Positions 24,778 through 32,333 of a stretch of 54,328 nucleotides of DNA are shown here, one piece after another (within the stretch, counting starts at the first letter, position 1; each line of letters begins with the position of its first letter). The DNA comes from an uncultured Oscillospiraceae bacterium (lineage in GTDB: Bacteria; Bacillota; Clostridia; Oscillospirales; Acutalibacteraceae), in NCBI GenBank assembly GCA_958366985.1, contig CATXDC010000018.1, forward strand, positions 1-54,328. The letters are read 5' to 3'. The translations under genes were made by a program, and so were the position numbers. The notes below the pieces were generated by a model that was not told the origin of the DNA, did no database searches, and worked only from the letters and a program-made list of their open reading frames with translations.

Positions 24778-25613
24778 AATACCTGATTATCAATGCCGAT
24801 GATTTCGGATATAATCCCCAGCAGACGAAGGCGATAAAAGAGCTTTATACTAAGGGCTTAATCACTTCTACATCTGTGCTCACTGTGGCGGAGGATGCAA
24901 ATGAAGCCGCCAAAACCGCCGCTTCGTTGAATATTCCCGTGGGAGTGCATCTGACAATTAATTCCGACAGTGAGCAGAACAGGTGGAAGAGCCTTAGCGG
25001 CGGAAAGTCGCTTTCAGATGAAAAGGGATTTTACTCTGACCAGCTAAAACTTGCACTTCACGGTAAACGCAGGGAAGTGGCACAGGAACTGGAAGCACAG
25101 TATCGTTTTTTAACTGAAAACGGATGTACAGTAGATCATGCTGACAACCACTGCGGAACTCTGTATGGAATAAATGGCAGAAGATTTTATATTGAAGCTT
25201 ATAAATTCTGCGCCGCTCATTCACTTCCGTATCGTTTCCCAAAGACTCCCTATTTTCTGGAGCGTCAGCTTGGACGAAGTATCCCGAAGCCTATAATAGC
25301 TTTTCAGCAAAGAATTGTAAAAACGGGAGAAAAACTCGGTGTAAAAATGCTCGATGACCTTGTTTCGAATCCTTATTCCATGGATAAAATAGATAGTTAT
25401 TATTCTTTGAGAGATTATTATCTTAAAGCGGTGGATAACTGTATAGATGGCGTTACGGAAATGTTCCTGCATCCTGCATACCCGATTGACGGGGATAAAG
25501 AGTGGGAGAAAAGAGTAATGGAGCTAAAACTCTTAAAAAGCGGGGATATTCTCCAGCGTGCTGAGGATAAGGGAGTAAAGGTAGTTTCATGGAGCATATT
25601 CAATGAAATTTAA
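24774..25613 (+). CDS. ChbG/YdjC-family carbohydrate deacetylase
   Basis: 279 residues. ChbG/YdjC enzymes remove an N-acetyl group from chitooligosaccharides or related glycans in the cytoplasm, using a divalent metal. The family's metal site is visible: NADDFGYN at 7-14 (catalytic and metal Asp), the His of VGVHLTIN, and HADNHCG at about 120-126. GVTEMFLHPAYP near 230 is the conserved late His-containing motif. It is translationally coupled to the GPH transporter, forming an uptake-and-deacetylate pair. A strong terminator follows. The exact sugar is not known. Confidence 0.88.
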   Translation: MKYLIINADDFGYNPQQTKAIKELYTKGLITSTSVLTVAEDANEAAKTAASLNIPVGVHLTINSDSEQNRWKSLSGGKSLSDEKGFYSDQLKLALHGKRREVAQELEAQYRFLTENGCTVDHADNHCGTLYGINGRRFYIEAYKFCAAHSLPYRFPKTPYFLERQLGRSIPKPIIAFQQRIVKTGEKLGVKMLDDLVSNPYSMDKIDSYYSLRDYYLKAVDNCIDGVTEMFLHPAYPIDGDKEWEKRVMELKLLKSGDILQRAEDKGVKVVSWSIFNEI

Positions 25614-25625
25614 TTAATAATACAA

Positions 25626-25665
25626 AAAACGCATTTGTCTGCACTGAAACAGGCAAATGCGTTTT
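25626..25665 (+). terminator. Terminator of the GPH/ChbG operon
   Basis: 16-bp stem (AAAACGCATTTGTCTG with its complement, one wobble), 8-nt loop, T-run. It also faces the convergent cupin gene and may serve both directions. Confidence 0.8.
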
Positions 25666-25677
25666 ATCTTTAATCAA

Positions 25678-26025
25678 TCAGTAAGTAAGGATAACGGCGA
25701 ACAGCTGGGCTGTTTCATCTGATTTGTTTGCAACGCCGTGTTTTTCTCCGCCGTAGCAAATGCAGCTGTCACCTGCTGAAAGGGTGGTTTCGTTTCCGTT
25801 GTCGTTATAAACAACGTTTCCGCTCATAATGTAGAATATCTCTTCCTCGTTTTCGTGAACGTGTTCTCCGATTGAGCAGCCAGGTTCAAGAGTGATTACA
25901 GCTGTCATTCTGGATTTTCCGTGAATCTCGTCAGCGTTGAGAATGTGGCGTATTTTGACGCTGCCGTCGCCGCCTCTCATAGCTTCATTCACAACGATGT
26001 TCATGTCACTGTTTCTTTTAATCAT
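25678..26025 (-). CDS. Small cupin-domain protein
   Basis: 115 residues forming one cupin barrel. Motif 1 is GCSIGEHVHENEEEIFYIMSG, holding the two His and the Glu that bind metal, and motif 2 is GDSCICYGGEKHGVANKSD with the third His. Single-domain cupins bind sugars or small acids, or act as isomerases or dioxygenases; no choice can be made here. The ATG has GGAGG upstream. Monocistronic, divergent from thyX. Confidence 0.85.
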   Translation of the reverse strand: MIKRNSDMNIVVNEAMRGGDGSVKIRHILNADEIHGKSRMTAVITLEPGCSIGEHVHENEEEIFYIMSGNVVYNDNGNETTLSAGDSCICYGGEKHGVANKSDETAQLFAVILTY

Positions 26026-26115
26026 AAATTAACCTCCGGTTTTGTTCGTCCGATAAGGACTTATTTCATCAGTTCGATTATATCACCTGTATCGATTTTT
26101 TGAAAGACGGATTTA

Positions 26116-26144
26116 TTGCTTAAAAAAAGAAAATATGGTATATT
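26116..26144 (+). promoter_or_regulatory. Promoter of the tandem thyX gene
   Basis: TTGCTT (26116-26121), 17 bp, TATATT (26139-26144), 24 bp before the start codon. Confidence 0.6.
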
Positions 26145-26168
26145 ATCACAAGCAAGGAGGAGTTCCCA

Positions 26169-27551
26169 ATGGATTATAAATCAGAAGTAAAGATAGTAGG
26201 ATATTCAAACTGCGGAGAAAGTCTCTGCGCTGCCGGCGGACGTATATCCACTCAGCCGGGGGATGTTTTTGATATACTAGAAAAATCAAAGGACGCTGAA
26301 AAGAATGCGTCACTTATACAGAAGGTTACAAAGTCGGGACATAACTCGGTTATAGAGCATTTGTTTTTTAATCTTGCTTTCCGCAATGTATCTGTTGTTG
26401 TGGAGCAATTCATGATAGAGTTCAGACTTGCATCCTTTACAGTAAAATCAAGAAGATATGTTGATTTTGGCGATGCAGGCTTTTTTGTTCCTGAATTTTC
26501 TTCCGAAGCGGTAAAGGAAAAGTATATAAAGCATATGTCAAAGCTTTTTGATACATACAATAAGCTTACTGAAAAGGGCGTTGCCAAAGAGGATGCAAGA
26601 TTTGTACTGCCTTACTGTTTTTTCAGTAACTTTATCTGTTCAATGAATGCCCGTGAGTTTCTCAATGTTTTAAGGGCGATGCTTTACGGCAGGGGAAGCA
26701 AATATCCGGAGATTAAGAAAATCGGATTGTCGCTTTTGGAGCAGGCGAAGGAAATTGCCCCCGGAGTTATGGAAAGCTTTAATAATTTCGGTAAGACTTA
26801 CAATGATAAGCCGGATTTCTCATTCCTTTCCTCAAAAGGCGAATATGTAAATGAAAGTCCTCTTGTTGAGCTTATTTCATATACTGAAAACAGTGATCTG
26901 GCAGTTGCAAAAACAGCTCTTATAAGTGAAACTGCTTTAAATCAGACACAGGTTGATGCCGTTGTTTCAGATAGAGAAATAAGGAAAAAGATAATTGACG
27001 CTGTTATCGACTGTGCAAGACCACGTCCTCTTGAGGCAGCGAGCTACACTTTCAGGCTTAATAATGTGTCTCTTGCATGCATTACCCATATTGTGCGCCA
27101 CCGTATCCAGTGCGTGACAGTGCCTGAGCTTACATCATCAAACAGAGGAAGATATATAATTCCTCCTGCTGTAAAGGATGATGCTGAATTGCTCGATATG
27201 TATAAATCAGCTTTTTCTGAAACTCAAAAGCTTTATAAAGAGCTGAAAGATATGGGAGAGAGCGAAGAGAATCTCATCTATGTACTTCTCAGCGGAAACA
27301 CCCTTGATCTTACAATTACCATGAATGCAAGAGAGCTTCTTCTTTTCCTTAAACTCAGAACCTGTGAGCGAGCCCAGTGGGAAATAAGGGATTATGCATA
27401 TGATATGCTCAAAATGCTCAGAAGCAGTGCACCGGATATTTTCAGAAGATATGGACCCAGCTGCTTTGTGACAGGAGTTTGTCCCGAGGGCAGGCTTTCA
27501 TGCGGAAAATCTGCTGAGATTAAAGAGCGTTTTTCAGGCAATGACTTTTAG
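26169..27551 (+). CDS. thyX: Tandem-domain FAD-dependent thymidylate synthase-like protein
   Basis: 460 residues, about twice the usual ThyX length of 220-250. ThyX makes dTMP from dUMP with methylene-tetrahydrofolate and FAD. The chain has two ThyX-like halves. In half 1, EFRLASFTVKSRRY (about 84-97) aligns with the ThyX motif RHRxxSxNxxSxRY but has lost the first Arg and His while keeping the Ser and SRRY. In half 2, RHR is present at 310-312, but the following stretch to GRY is longer and has no clear matching Ser position. Each half also has a repeated MNARE(F/L)L segment. Start ATG with AAGGAGG. Whether it is the cell's thymidylate synthase cannot be decided from the window. A strong terminator follows. 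Confidence 0.83.
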   Translation: MDYKSEVKIVGYSNCGESLCAAGGRISTQPGDVFDILEKSKDAEKNASLIQKVTKSGHNSVIEHLFFNLAFRNVSVVVEQFMIEFRLASFTVKSRRYVDFGDAGFFVPEFSSEAVKEKYIKHMSKLFDTYNKLTEKGVAKEDARFVLPYCFFSNFICSMNAREFLNVLRAMLYGRGSKYPEIKKIGLSLLEQAKEIAPGVMESFNNFGKTYNDKPDFSFLSSKGEYVNESPLVELISYTENSDLAVAKTALISETALNQTQVDAVVSDREIRKKIIDAVIDCARPRPLEAASYTFRLNNVSLACITHIVRHRIQCVTVPELTSSNRGRYIIPPAVKDDAELLDMYKSAFSETQKLYKELKDMGESEENLIYVLLSGNTLDLTITMNARELLLFLKLRTCERAQWEIRDYAYDMLKMLRSSAPDIFRRYGPSCFVTGVCPEGRLSCGKSAEIKERFSGNDF

Positions 27552-27582
27552 TATTTAGATAAAAACATACAAAGTAAAGTAT

Positions 27583-27608
27583 AAAGCCATCGGTTTACCG
27601 ATGGCTTT
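27583..27608 (+). terminator. Bidirectional terminator between thyX and the SDR gene
   Basis: 11-bp perfect stem AAAGCCATCGG and complement, 4-nt loop, followed by T-runs. The genes converge here. Confidence 0.85.
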
Positions 27609-27629
27609 TGCTTATTTATGTATCTGTTT

Positions 27630-28442
27630 TTATTTAATAACTGTTCTGTAACCAAATTCCAGAAGTCTGGTAGGAATGAATTCCAGTGCACGAAGCATAT
27701 GGCTGTTCTTAACTCTGTAAACAATTTTTGGCTTTTCTGAATCAACTGCTTCAAGAAGAGCTGTTACAAGATACTTAGGATCGTTTGCATGTTTAAGCTC
27801 GTTATCCATAATTGGTCTTAAAGTGTTAAGCACTTTGCCGTAATACTTTGTTGAGCTTATGAGATTGTCAAGACCTGCAGAAGCAGATTTGTGCATATTG
27901 GTTTTGAAAGAACCGGGCTGAATTTTAACAACAGGAACACCTATGAACATAAGCTCACGGCGAAGGCTGTCTGTATAAGCTTCAACAGCATATTTTGTGA
28001 TTGCATAAGGACCATTAAAGGGCTGAGCTGTAAGGTAACCGCATTCGGAGCTGCAGTTGATAATACGTCCGTTTCCTTCCAATACCATATCGACAAAAGT
28101 ACGATTGATTCTTACCATGCCCATAACATTAATCATGAGCATTTTCTCAATGGTGTTTGAGCAATTCCCCTCGATCATGGAACACATAGTGTGCATGCCG
28201 GCAAAATTAATGATTGCATCAAGCTTAGTTGTGTATTTGGCAACTTCTTCATGAGCAGCGTCAACACTTTCCTGATTTGTGATGTCAACTTTAATCGGGA
28301 TAATGTTTTGGGTCTGACTGATTTCTACAAGCGCAGTATCGTTAATATCTGCTGCAAATACAGTCCAGCCCTCTGCTGCCATTGCTTTTGCACATGCGCC
28401 TCCTAAACCACCGGCACCGCCTGTAAACAATGCATACTTCAT
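27630..28442 (-). CDS. Short-chain dehydrogenase/reductase
   Basis: 270 residues, ATG with GGAGAG 7 nt upstream. Classical SDR: the cofactor loop TGGAGGLGGACAKA at about 7-20, NFAG at about 87-90 (the NNAG motif), an active-site Ser in INCSSECGYL, and YxxxK as PYAITKYAVEAY. An acidic residue after the second strand (FAADIND) suggests NAD(H) preference. Downstream PGSFKT fits the family. The C-terminal extension with hydrophobic residues resembles retinol-dehydrogenase-like and steroid-dehydrogenase-like SDRs. Substrate unknown. Confidence 0.9.
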   Translation of the reverse strand: MKYALFTGGAGGLGGACAKAMAAEGWTVFAADINDTALVEISQTQNIIPIKVDITNQESVDAAHEEVAKYTTKLDAIINFAGMHTMCSMIEGNCSNTIEKMLMINVMGMVRINRTFVDMVLEGNGRIINCSSECGYLTAQPFNGPYAITKYAVEAYTDSLRRELMFIGVPVVKIQPGSFKTNMHKSASAGLDNLISSTKYYGKVLNTLRPIMDNELKHANDPKYLVTALLEAVDSEKPKIVYRVKNSHMLRALEFIPTRLLEFGYRTVIK

Positions 28443-29040
28443 CGCAATTCTCTCCTTACTTAAATAATCATTTTAAAGTTTAGGGAAAATTATACATTTC
28501 TGAAAATGCAATGTCAAGTAGAAACAGTTGCATTTTTGTGTAAATAATTTCTAAAAAGCGATACAAAAGAAACTGAATTATATTTGGCGATTTTAAGAAA
28601 TATCGAAATTTTTATATTTTTTCTGACGAGAAAAATAAGTAAGGAGAAATATTTTTGAGTTTGTTAAAATCTTGAAGAAAGGGTTAATTTTAATTTAATA
28701 AAACCTACATATATAATTAATCTTTTGCGAATCCAAATGTAATGAAATTTATAATAAATTTATATAGACAAAATTGGTTATATAAAGCGCAAAATTATAA
28801 AGTAAAGAGTTTAAATAGTATTTATATAATGATTAGTAGAATTTATTATTACAATAATTTTAGGTAAGAAATGATATGCCAAATAATTTCTTCTAGGGTC
28901 TGCTTTTAAAAAATGAAAGTAGATGTACTGTTTCATTCATTTTTTCTTTTTAATTAGCTAACAGCAATACTTTTAATTTGAATATTAATGCATGATTTTG
29001 ATAAAATAGTATCAACCAGTAAAACTTTTTGTATAAAACA
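28443..29040. other. AT-rich region with no recognisable gene
   Basis: About 600 bp of very AT-rich sequence with stops in all frames. Two weak hairpins are visible: AGAAATGAT paired with ATAATTTCT near 28867-28895, and AAAAATGAAA paired with TTCATTTTT near 28909-28946. The SDR promoter should be in its left end, but I could not place one with confidence. Confidence 0.5.
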
Positions 29041-29067
29041 AAAACAGCTGCTTTAAGCAGCTGTTTT
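29041..29067 (-). terminator. Strong terminator downstream of the 6S-like RNA
   Basis: 11-bp perfect stem AAAACAGCTGC and complement, 5-nt loop. On the minus strand it is followed by TTTTTGTTTT. Probably a backup stop for the DUF1292/6S transcript. Confidence 0.8.
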
Positions 29068-29092
29068 GCTAAATAAATTAAAATTTCAAAAA

Positions 29093-29285
29093 ATAAAAAC
29101 CCGCCATGCCGTCATACAGCTGATTATAACCTGCCCAAAAAGCAGGTGGGTATGCGCCAAACGTTTTCATGCTCCCACCGTCCGGCTAAAAGCCGGGAGG
29201 TCTGCAATAGTCCGTCCGAGCTGGCATTCCCTAATAAAGTGTGTTGGGTTATATTAACTGTATTTAAACGCACAAGGCAGGAATT
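29093..29285 (-). ncRNA. ssrS: Probable 6S RNA
   Basis: Minus strand, about 190 nt. The 5' end (CCTGCCTTGTGCGT, then ATACAG at about 29281-29258) is complementary to the 3' end (CTGTAT, ACGGCATGGCGGG), giving a long interrupted closing stem followed directly by TTTTTATTTTTT. Inside are a large open region, a small hairpin on the 3' side (CCTGC-7 nt-GCAGG), and a distal arm (GGGAATGCCA with TGGCGCATACCC, then GCTC/GAGC, CTCCC/GGGAG and a CCGGCT-TTT-AGCCGG tip). Closing stem, central bubble with a 3' side hairpin, and long terminal arm are the 6S RNA plan; 6S RNA binds RNA polymerase in slow growth. No protein frame fits. It begins right after the DUF1292 stop, so it may be processed from that mRNA. 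Edges are estimates. Confidence 0.7.
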
Positions 29286-29287
29286 AT

Positions 29288-29587
29288 TTAATTCTCATCA
29301 GAGATGTCGTAGATTTCGCTCAAACGCTCCTCAAAAATGGCAGCGATTTCATCAAATTCCGCATCATCTTCGATAGGTGACAGGAAACTGTCTCCGTCAG
29401 TTTCTTCAACTTTTAAGATGATAAGTTCGCCGTCGTCTTCTATCATTTCCTCAGGGTTATCATAATATGCAGTAACGGCAACATATCTGTCTGTATCAGT
29501 TTCAATGCTGTCAAGAATTTCAAAAGTATGTTCGTTGCCTTCGTCATCGGCAACCGTTAAAAGATCAGGTGTAAAATCTTCGTTCAT
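29288..29587 (-). CDS. DUF1292 family protein (YrzB-like)
   Basis: 99 residues, very acidic, ATG with AAAGGAG 8 nt upstream. The pattern LLTVADDEGNEHTFEILDSIE and the later YVAVTAYY...LIILKVEE...DSFLSPIEDDAEFDEIAAIFEERL are the family's conserved strands and helix. DUF1292 proteins are small cytoplasmic Firmicutes proteins, often next to alaS/ruvX; the function is unknown. Here it stands alone, with a promoter at 29622-29650 and the 6S-like RNA immediately downstream. Confidence 0.85.
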   Translation of the reverse strand: MNEDFTPDLLTVADDEGNEHTFEILDSIETDTDRYVAVTAYYDNPEEMIEDDGELIILKVEETDGDSFLSPIEDDAEFDEIAAIFEERLSEIYDISDEN

Positions 29588-29621
29588 AAACTACGCTCCT
29601 TTAGTGAAAGCCTACCCCATA

Positions 29622-29650
29622 ATTTTAGCCGTTTTTTGCCCGTAAGTCAA
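29622..29650 (-). promoter_or_regulatory. Promoter of the DUF1292 gene
   Basis: Minus strand TTGACT (29650-29645), 17 bp, TAAAAT (29627-29622), about 35 bp before the start codon. Divergent from the promoter of the large plus-strand RNA. Confidence 0.7.
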
Positions 29651-29708
29651 TAAGCAATTTAAATGAAATTTTTAACTAAAAATATAGCATGATTTTCTTT
29701 TAAAAATG

Positions 29709-29736
29709 TTGACAATACATAAAAGCGTGCTATAAT
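29709..29736 (+). promoter_or_regulatory. Promoter of the large structured RNA
   Basis: Consensus TTGACA (29709-29714), 16 bp, consensus TATAAT (29731-29736). Transcription should start near 29743, three bases before the first paired segment. Confidence 0.8.
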
Positions 29737-29881
29737 TTAATTGAAGTTAAGGAAAGAAAGTAAGTAGATTGAAAGAATCAGCAGAGTGAGTTTGAAGAAA
29801 AAGGAGTCAAGTTTATTTTGTTAGATGGTAAAGTGCTGATGTTCTTTCCTTTAACTAAAAGATACTAAGGAGGCGGTACCA

Positions 29882-29938
29882 ATGTACTGTGAATGTGAGC
29901 CGTACAGTCAGGCCGCCGGTTTGAGAACTGAAAAATAA
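29882..29938 (+). CDS. Possible 18-residue peptide ORF inside the structured RNA
   Basis: ATG with an ideal AAGGAGG 8 nt upstream, encoding MYCECEPYSQAAGLRTEK and a TAA stop. The Shine-Dalgarno-like run and the start overlap the GGCGG/CCGCC pairing, so folding would hide them. It could be a real leader peptide or a chance reading of a conserved RNA core. There is no second line of evidence for translation. Confidence 0.3.
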   Translation: MYCECEPYSQAAGLRTEK

Positions 29939-30229
29939 AAAAGCTTCTGTCTTGCACCAAAATTGAAGCGAACAAAAAGGTTCGGCAATTAATTTAAGGA
30001 GATTATCCGTTACGAAGAAGAGGCTTTAAACGGCAGATTTCAATTCCTGACCGGTGTGAAGAGAAAAGTGAATAAATATAAATGTTTATGTGTTCTGCCG
30101 GCATAAATGAAGAAAACAAACATACGAATTTCTTATTTTGTGTTAAATAAATTGCAATAAATAGTAGCAGTGAAGGACATAAAAGAAGATATTGTTTAAA
30201 AAGGTGTGTTTCCGGTGTTCTAAATTTTT

Positions 30230-30267
30230 AAGCCTCAACGGTTTACATCGTTGAGGCTTTGGTTTTT
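30230..30267 (+). terminator. Terminator at the end of the structured RNA
   Basis: 11-bp perfect stem AAGCCTCAACG and complement, 8-nt loop, then TTGGTTTTT. The next gene's GGGAGG site begins 7 bp later, so read-through would be needed to express that gene from the upstream promoter. Confidence 0.85.
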
Positions 30268-30287
30268 AATTTTGGGAGGTAGAGATT

Positions 30288-30902
30288 ATGAAAAAAACTG
30301 TTATTACAATTGGACGTCAGTTCTGCAGCGGCGGTCACGATATAGGAGAAAAGCTGGCACAGCAGCTTGATATTCCTTTTTATGATAAGAACCTTATCAG
30401 CCTTGCCGCAAAAAAGAGCGGTATGAGTGAAGAAGTTTTAAAGGCGGCTGACGAATATCCCACAGACAGTTTGCTTTATAATCTTTCTCTTGGAAATGCT
30501 CTTTTTGCTTTTGGAGATATGTCCTCAAGAGAGATGCCGGTTACTGATAAGCTTTTTATACTTCAGTCTGAGATAATTAAAAATGCCGCCAATGAGGGCT
30601 CCTGTGTTATTGTAGGCAGATGTGCCGAAAACGTTCTGGAAGACAGAAAAGACTGTATAAGTGTGTTTATATATGCGGATATGGATTATAAAATCCAGAG
30701 ATGTATTGATATGTATAAAGTTGCTCCCGAAAAGGCAAAGAGCTTTATAACAAAAACCGATAAGCGCCGTGAGTCATATCACAACTATTTCTGTGATACT
30801 AAGTGGGGTTCACCTGAAAGCTATGATATGATGCTTAACAGCTCGAAGATGAGTGAACAGGCAATAATAGATGTTATAAAATCCTACATAGAGAGCAGAT
30901 AA
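30288..30902 (+). CDS. Cytidylate kinase-like family protein
   Basis: 204 residues, ATG with GGGAGG 8 nt upstream. Opens VITIGRQFCSGGHDIGEKLAQQL, the modified P-loop of the cytidylate-kinase-like family, which lacks the Lys-Ser/Thr of a classical Walker A. The FYDKNLISLAAKKSG and VIVGRCAENVL segments are typical of this branch. It probably binds a nucleotide; whether it phosphorylates CMP is doubtful because the P-loop is altered. It lies directly behind the large RNA and its terminator. A terminator follows, so it is monocistronic. Confidence 0.85.
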   Translation: MKKTVITIGRQFCSGGHDIGEKLAQQLDIPFYDKNLISLAAKKSGMSEEVLKAADEYPTDSLLYNLSLGNALFAFGDMSSREMPVTDKLFILQSEIIKNAANEGSCVIVGRCAENVLEDRKDCISVFIYADMDYKIQRCIDMYKVAPEKAKSFITKTDKRRESYHNYFCDTKWGSPESYDMMLNSSKMSEQAIIDVIKSYIESR

Positions 30903-30930
30903 AAGGAAAAACATAATAAAGTAAATTTAA

Positions 30931-30959
30931 AGCCGGACAGTAAATTTTGCTGTCCGGTT
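30931..30959 (+). terminator. Terminator of the cytidylate-kinase-like gene
   Basis: 10-bp stem (AGCCGGACAG with CTGTCCGGTT, one wobble), 9-nt loop, then TTTGTTTTT. Confidence 0.8.
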
Positions 30960-31051
30960 TTTGTTTTTATATTTTGAAGGCTTCTTATACTGTCGCAAAA
31001 TGTCTTTTTTCACATATTATAAAATGTAAAGAAATTAAAGGGAGTGATGTA

Positions 31052-31405
31052 ATGGCGATTTACAGTTTTGCAGACGTAATAAAGCAGAAGCCTTTTTTAA
31101 AAACAAAGCTAAAAAATGAAAGGGGAGGATATATCGATTGTGAGGTAAAGCTCTACTCATGGGGAAACGGCACAGTGATTAAAATTGAAGGGGTAAATGT
31201 AAAGTCGGAGAGAGACGAAAATATAAAATTAATCTTTGAAAATATAGCGGAATATAACTGTAATCCATGTAAAAGCGGATATCTGTTTGAGGTGTTTTTT
31301 TCCGACATTTTATCAGGAAAGTATTCGGAATCGATTAAAATTAATCTTGTCAGTGGAGAGGATGTTTTGGCATCAAACAGAATCCCTATAAATATAAAAA
31401 CGTAA
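31052..31405 (+). CDS. Hypothetical small protein
   Basis: 117 residues from the ATG at 31052, which has GGGAGTG 6 nt upstream; the longer frame from 30947 runs through the preceding terminator. I do not recognise it. It alternates charged and aliphatic residues in a beta-rich pattern (YIDCEVKLYSWGNGTVIKIEGV, YLFEVFF, IKINLVSGEDV), with three Cys and no signal peptide or membrane segment. It lies 87 bp before mscS. A small cytoplasmic beta protein is the most that can be said. Confidence 0.7.
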   Translation: MAIYSFADVIKQKPFLKTKLKNERGGYIDCEVKLYSWGNGTVIKIEGVNVKSERDENIKLIFENIAEYNCNPCKSGYLFEVFFSDILSGKYSESIKINLVSGEDVLASNRIPINIKT

Positions 31406-31491
31406 ATGAAATGAAAAAACTGTCAATAAAAACTTTTCTTTCCGGTTTATTGGTGATATAATTATTCGAACATTAATCAGGAGGAGAAACT

Positions 31492-32310
31492 ATGTTAGAA
31501 AATTTGCAGGAATGGACAAAAAATAATCTTGTAGAAAAAATTATTGATTTTCTTCCCCATTTATTGTTGGCCTTAATAATTTTAGGTGTTGGATTCTGGC
31601 TTTCAAACATAGTTGGAAAGCTTGTGGTCAAGACACTTAAAAACAGAAATGTAGATCCTACTATATATCCCTTTGCAGGGAGAGTAATTTCTTTGCTTTT
31701 AAAATTCGGAGTAGTTATTTCAGCTCTTTCCACCTTGGGCATAAACCTTAATTCATTTATAGCCGCTATCGGTGCAGCGGGAGTTACTGCCGGTGTGGGA
31801 TTAAAGGATAGTGTCGCCCAGTTTGCAAGCGGCTTCCAGATATTGCTCAATAAGCCTTTTAAGAGCGGCGACTATGTAGAGCTTGAAAATGTATCTGGAA
31901 CGGTTGTAGAAATCAGGATAATGGATACCGTACTTAAAACAATCGATAATAAAAGGATAATTATCCCTAACTCTCATATTACAAGCAATAACATAATAAA
32001 TTATACTGCAGCTGAAACGAGACGGCTTGATCTTGTTTTTTCAATCAGCTATGATGATGACATTTTCAAGGCTAAGGATGTTTTGCTTAAAGTTGCGGCA
32101 TCCCATGATATATGTCATAAGGATCCGGCGCCTTTTGTGGCTGTAAAGGAACACGGCGACAGCGGAGTGGCTTTGGTATTGCAGATGTGGTGTGACAGTG
32201 ATAAATATTGGGATCTTTATTATTCCGTTCAGGAAAAGGTAAAGCTTGCCTTTGATGAAAACGGCATAACAATTCCATATAATCATCTTGATGTTAAGTT
32301 AGCAAAATAA
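31492..32310 (+). CDS. mscS: Small-conductance mechanosensitive channel (MscS family)
   Basis: 272 residues, ATG with AGGAGG upstream. Three membrane segments in the first 110 residues (about 20-42, 60-82, 85-110). The pore-lining third one is followed by the conserved FQILLNKPFKSGDYVEL, then the beta-domain motif IIPNSHITSNNIINYT. MscS channels open on osmotic downshock to release solutes. The length is that of the basic MscS type. A CDF transporter follows after 23 bp, so both may be co-transcribed. Confidence 0.93.
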   Translation: MLENLQEWTKNNLVEKIIDFLPHLLLALIILGVGFWLSNIVGKLVVKTLKNRNVDPTIYPFAGRVISLLLKFGVVISALSTLGINLNSFIAAIGAAGVTAGVGLKDSVAQFASGFQILLNKPFKSGDYVELENVSGTVVEIRIMDTVLKTIDNKRIIIPNSHITSNNIINYTAAETRRLDLVFSISYDDDIFKAKDVLLKVAASHDICHKDPAPFVAVKEHGDSGVALVLQMWCDSDKYWDLYYSVQEKVKLAFDENGITIPYNHLDVKLAK

Positions 32311-32333
32311 ACTGGATAAGAGGTCTTTGATGA

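Larger units (their letters stand above)
29743..30267 (+). ncRNA. Large structured RNA of unknown class (or very long attenuated leader)
   Basis: A transcript of about 520 nt is bounded by a consensus promoter and an intrinsic terminator, with no long ORF. Complementary segments visible by eye: GTTAAGGAAAGAA (29746-29758) with TTCTTTCCTTTAAC (29842-29855), one bulge; ATCAGCA with TGCTGAT nested inside it; GGCGG (about 29872) with CCGCC (about 29913); CGGTT/AACTG; GCTTC with GAAGC; GAAC-AAAAA-GGTTC; and CGGCAGA with TCTGCCG spanning the 3' part. The centre (29866-29938) is the least AT-rich part and looks most constrained. The terminator lies 20 nt before the cytidylate-kinase-like start, so the whole region could instead be a regulatory leader of that gene. 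I considered T-box, tmRNA, RNase P, SRP and common riboswitches and saw no match. The Clostridia-specific raiA RNA is worth testing but I cannot confirm it. Confidence 0.6.

Noticed and set aside
29860..29960. T-box leader
   Set aside because: GGCGGTACC resembles a T-box bulge but lacks the TGG needed to pair with the tRNA CCA end. No specifier stem was found and the downstream gene is not an amino-acid gene.
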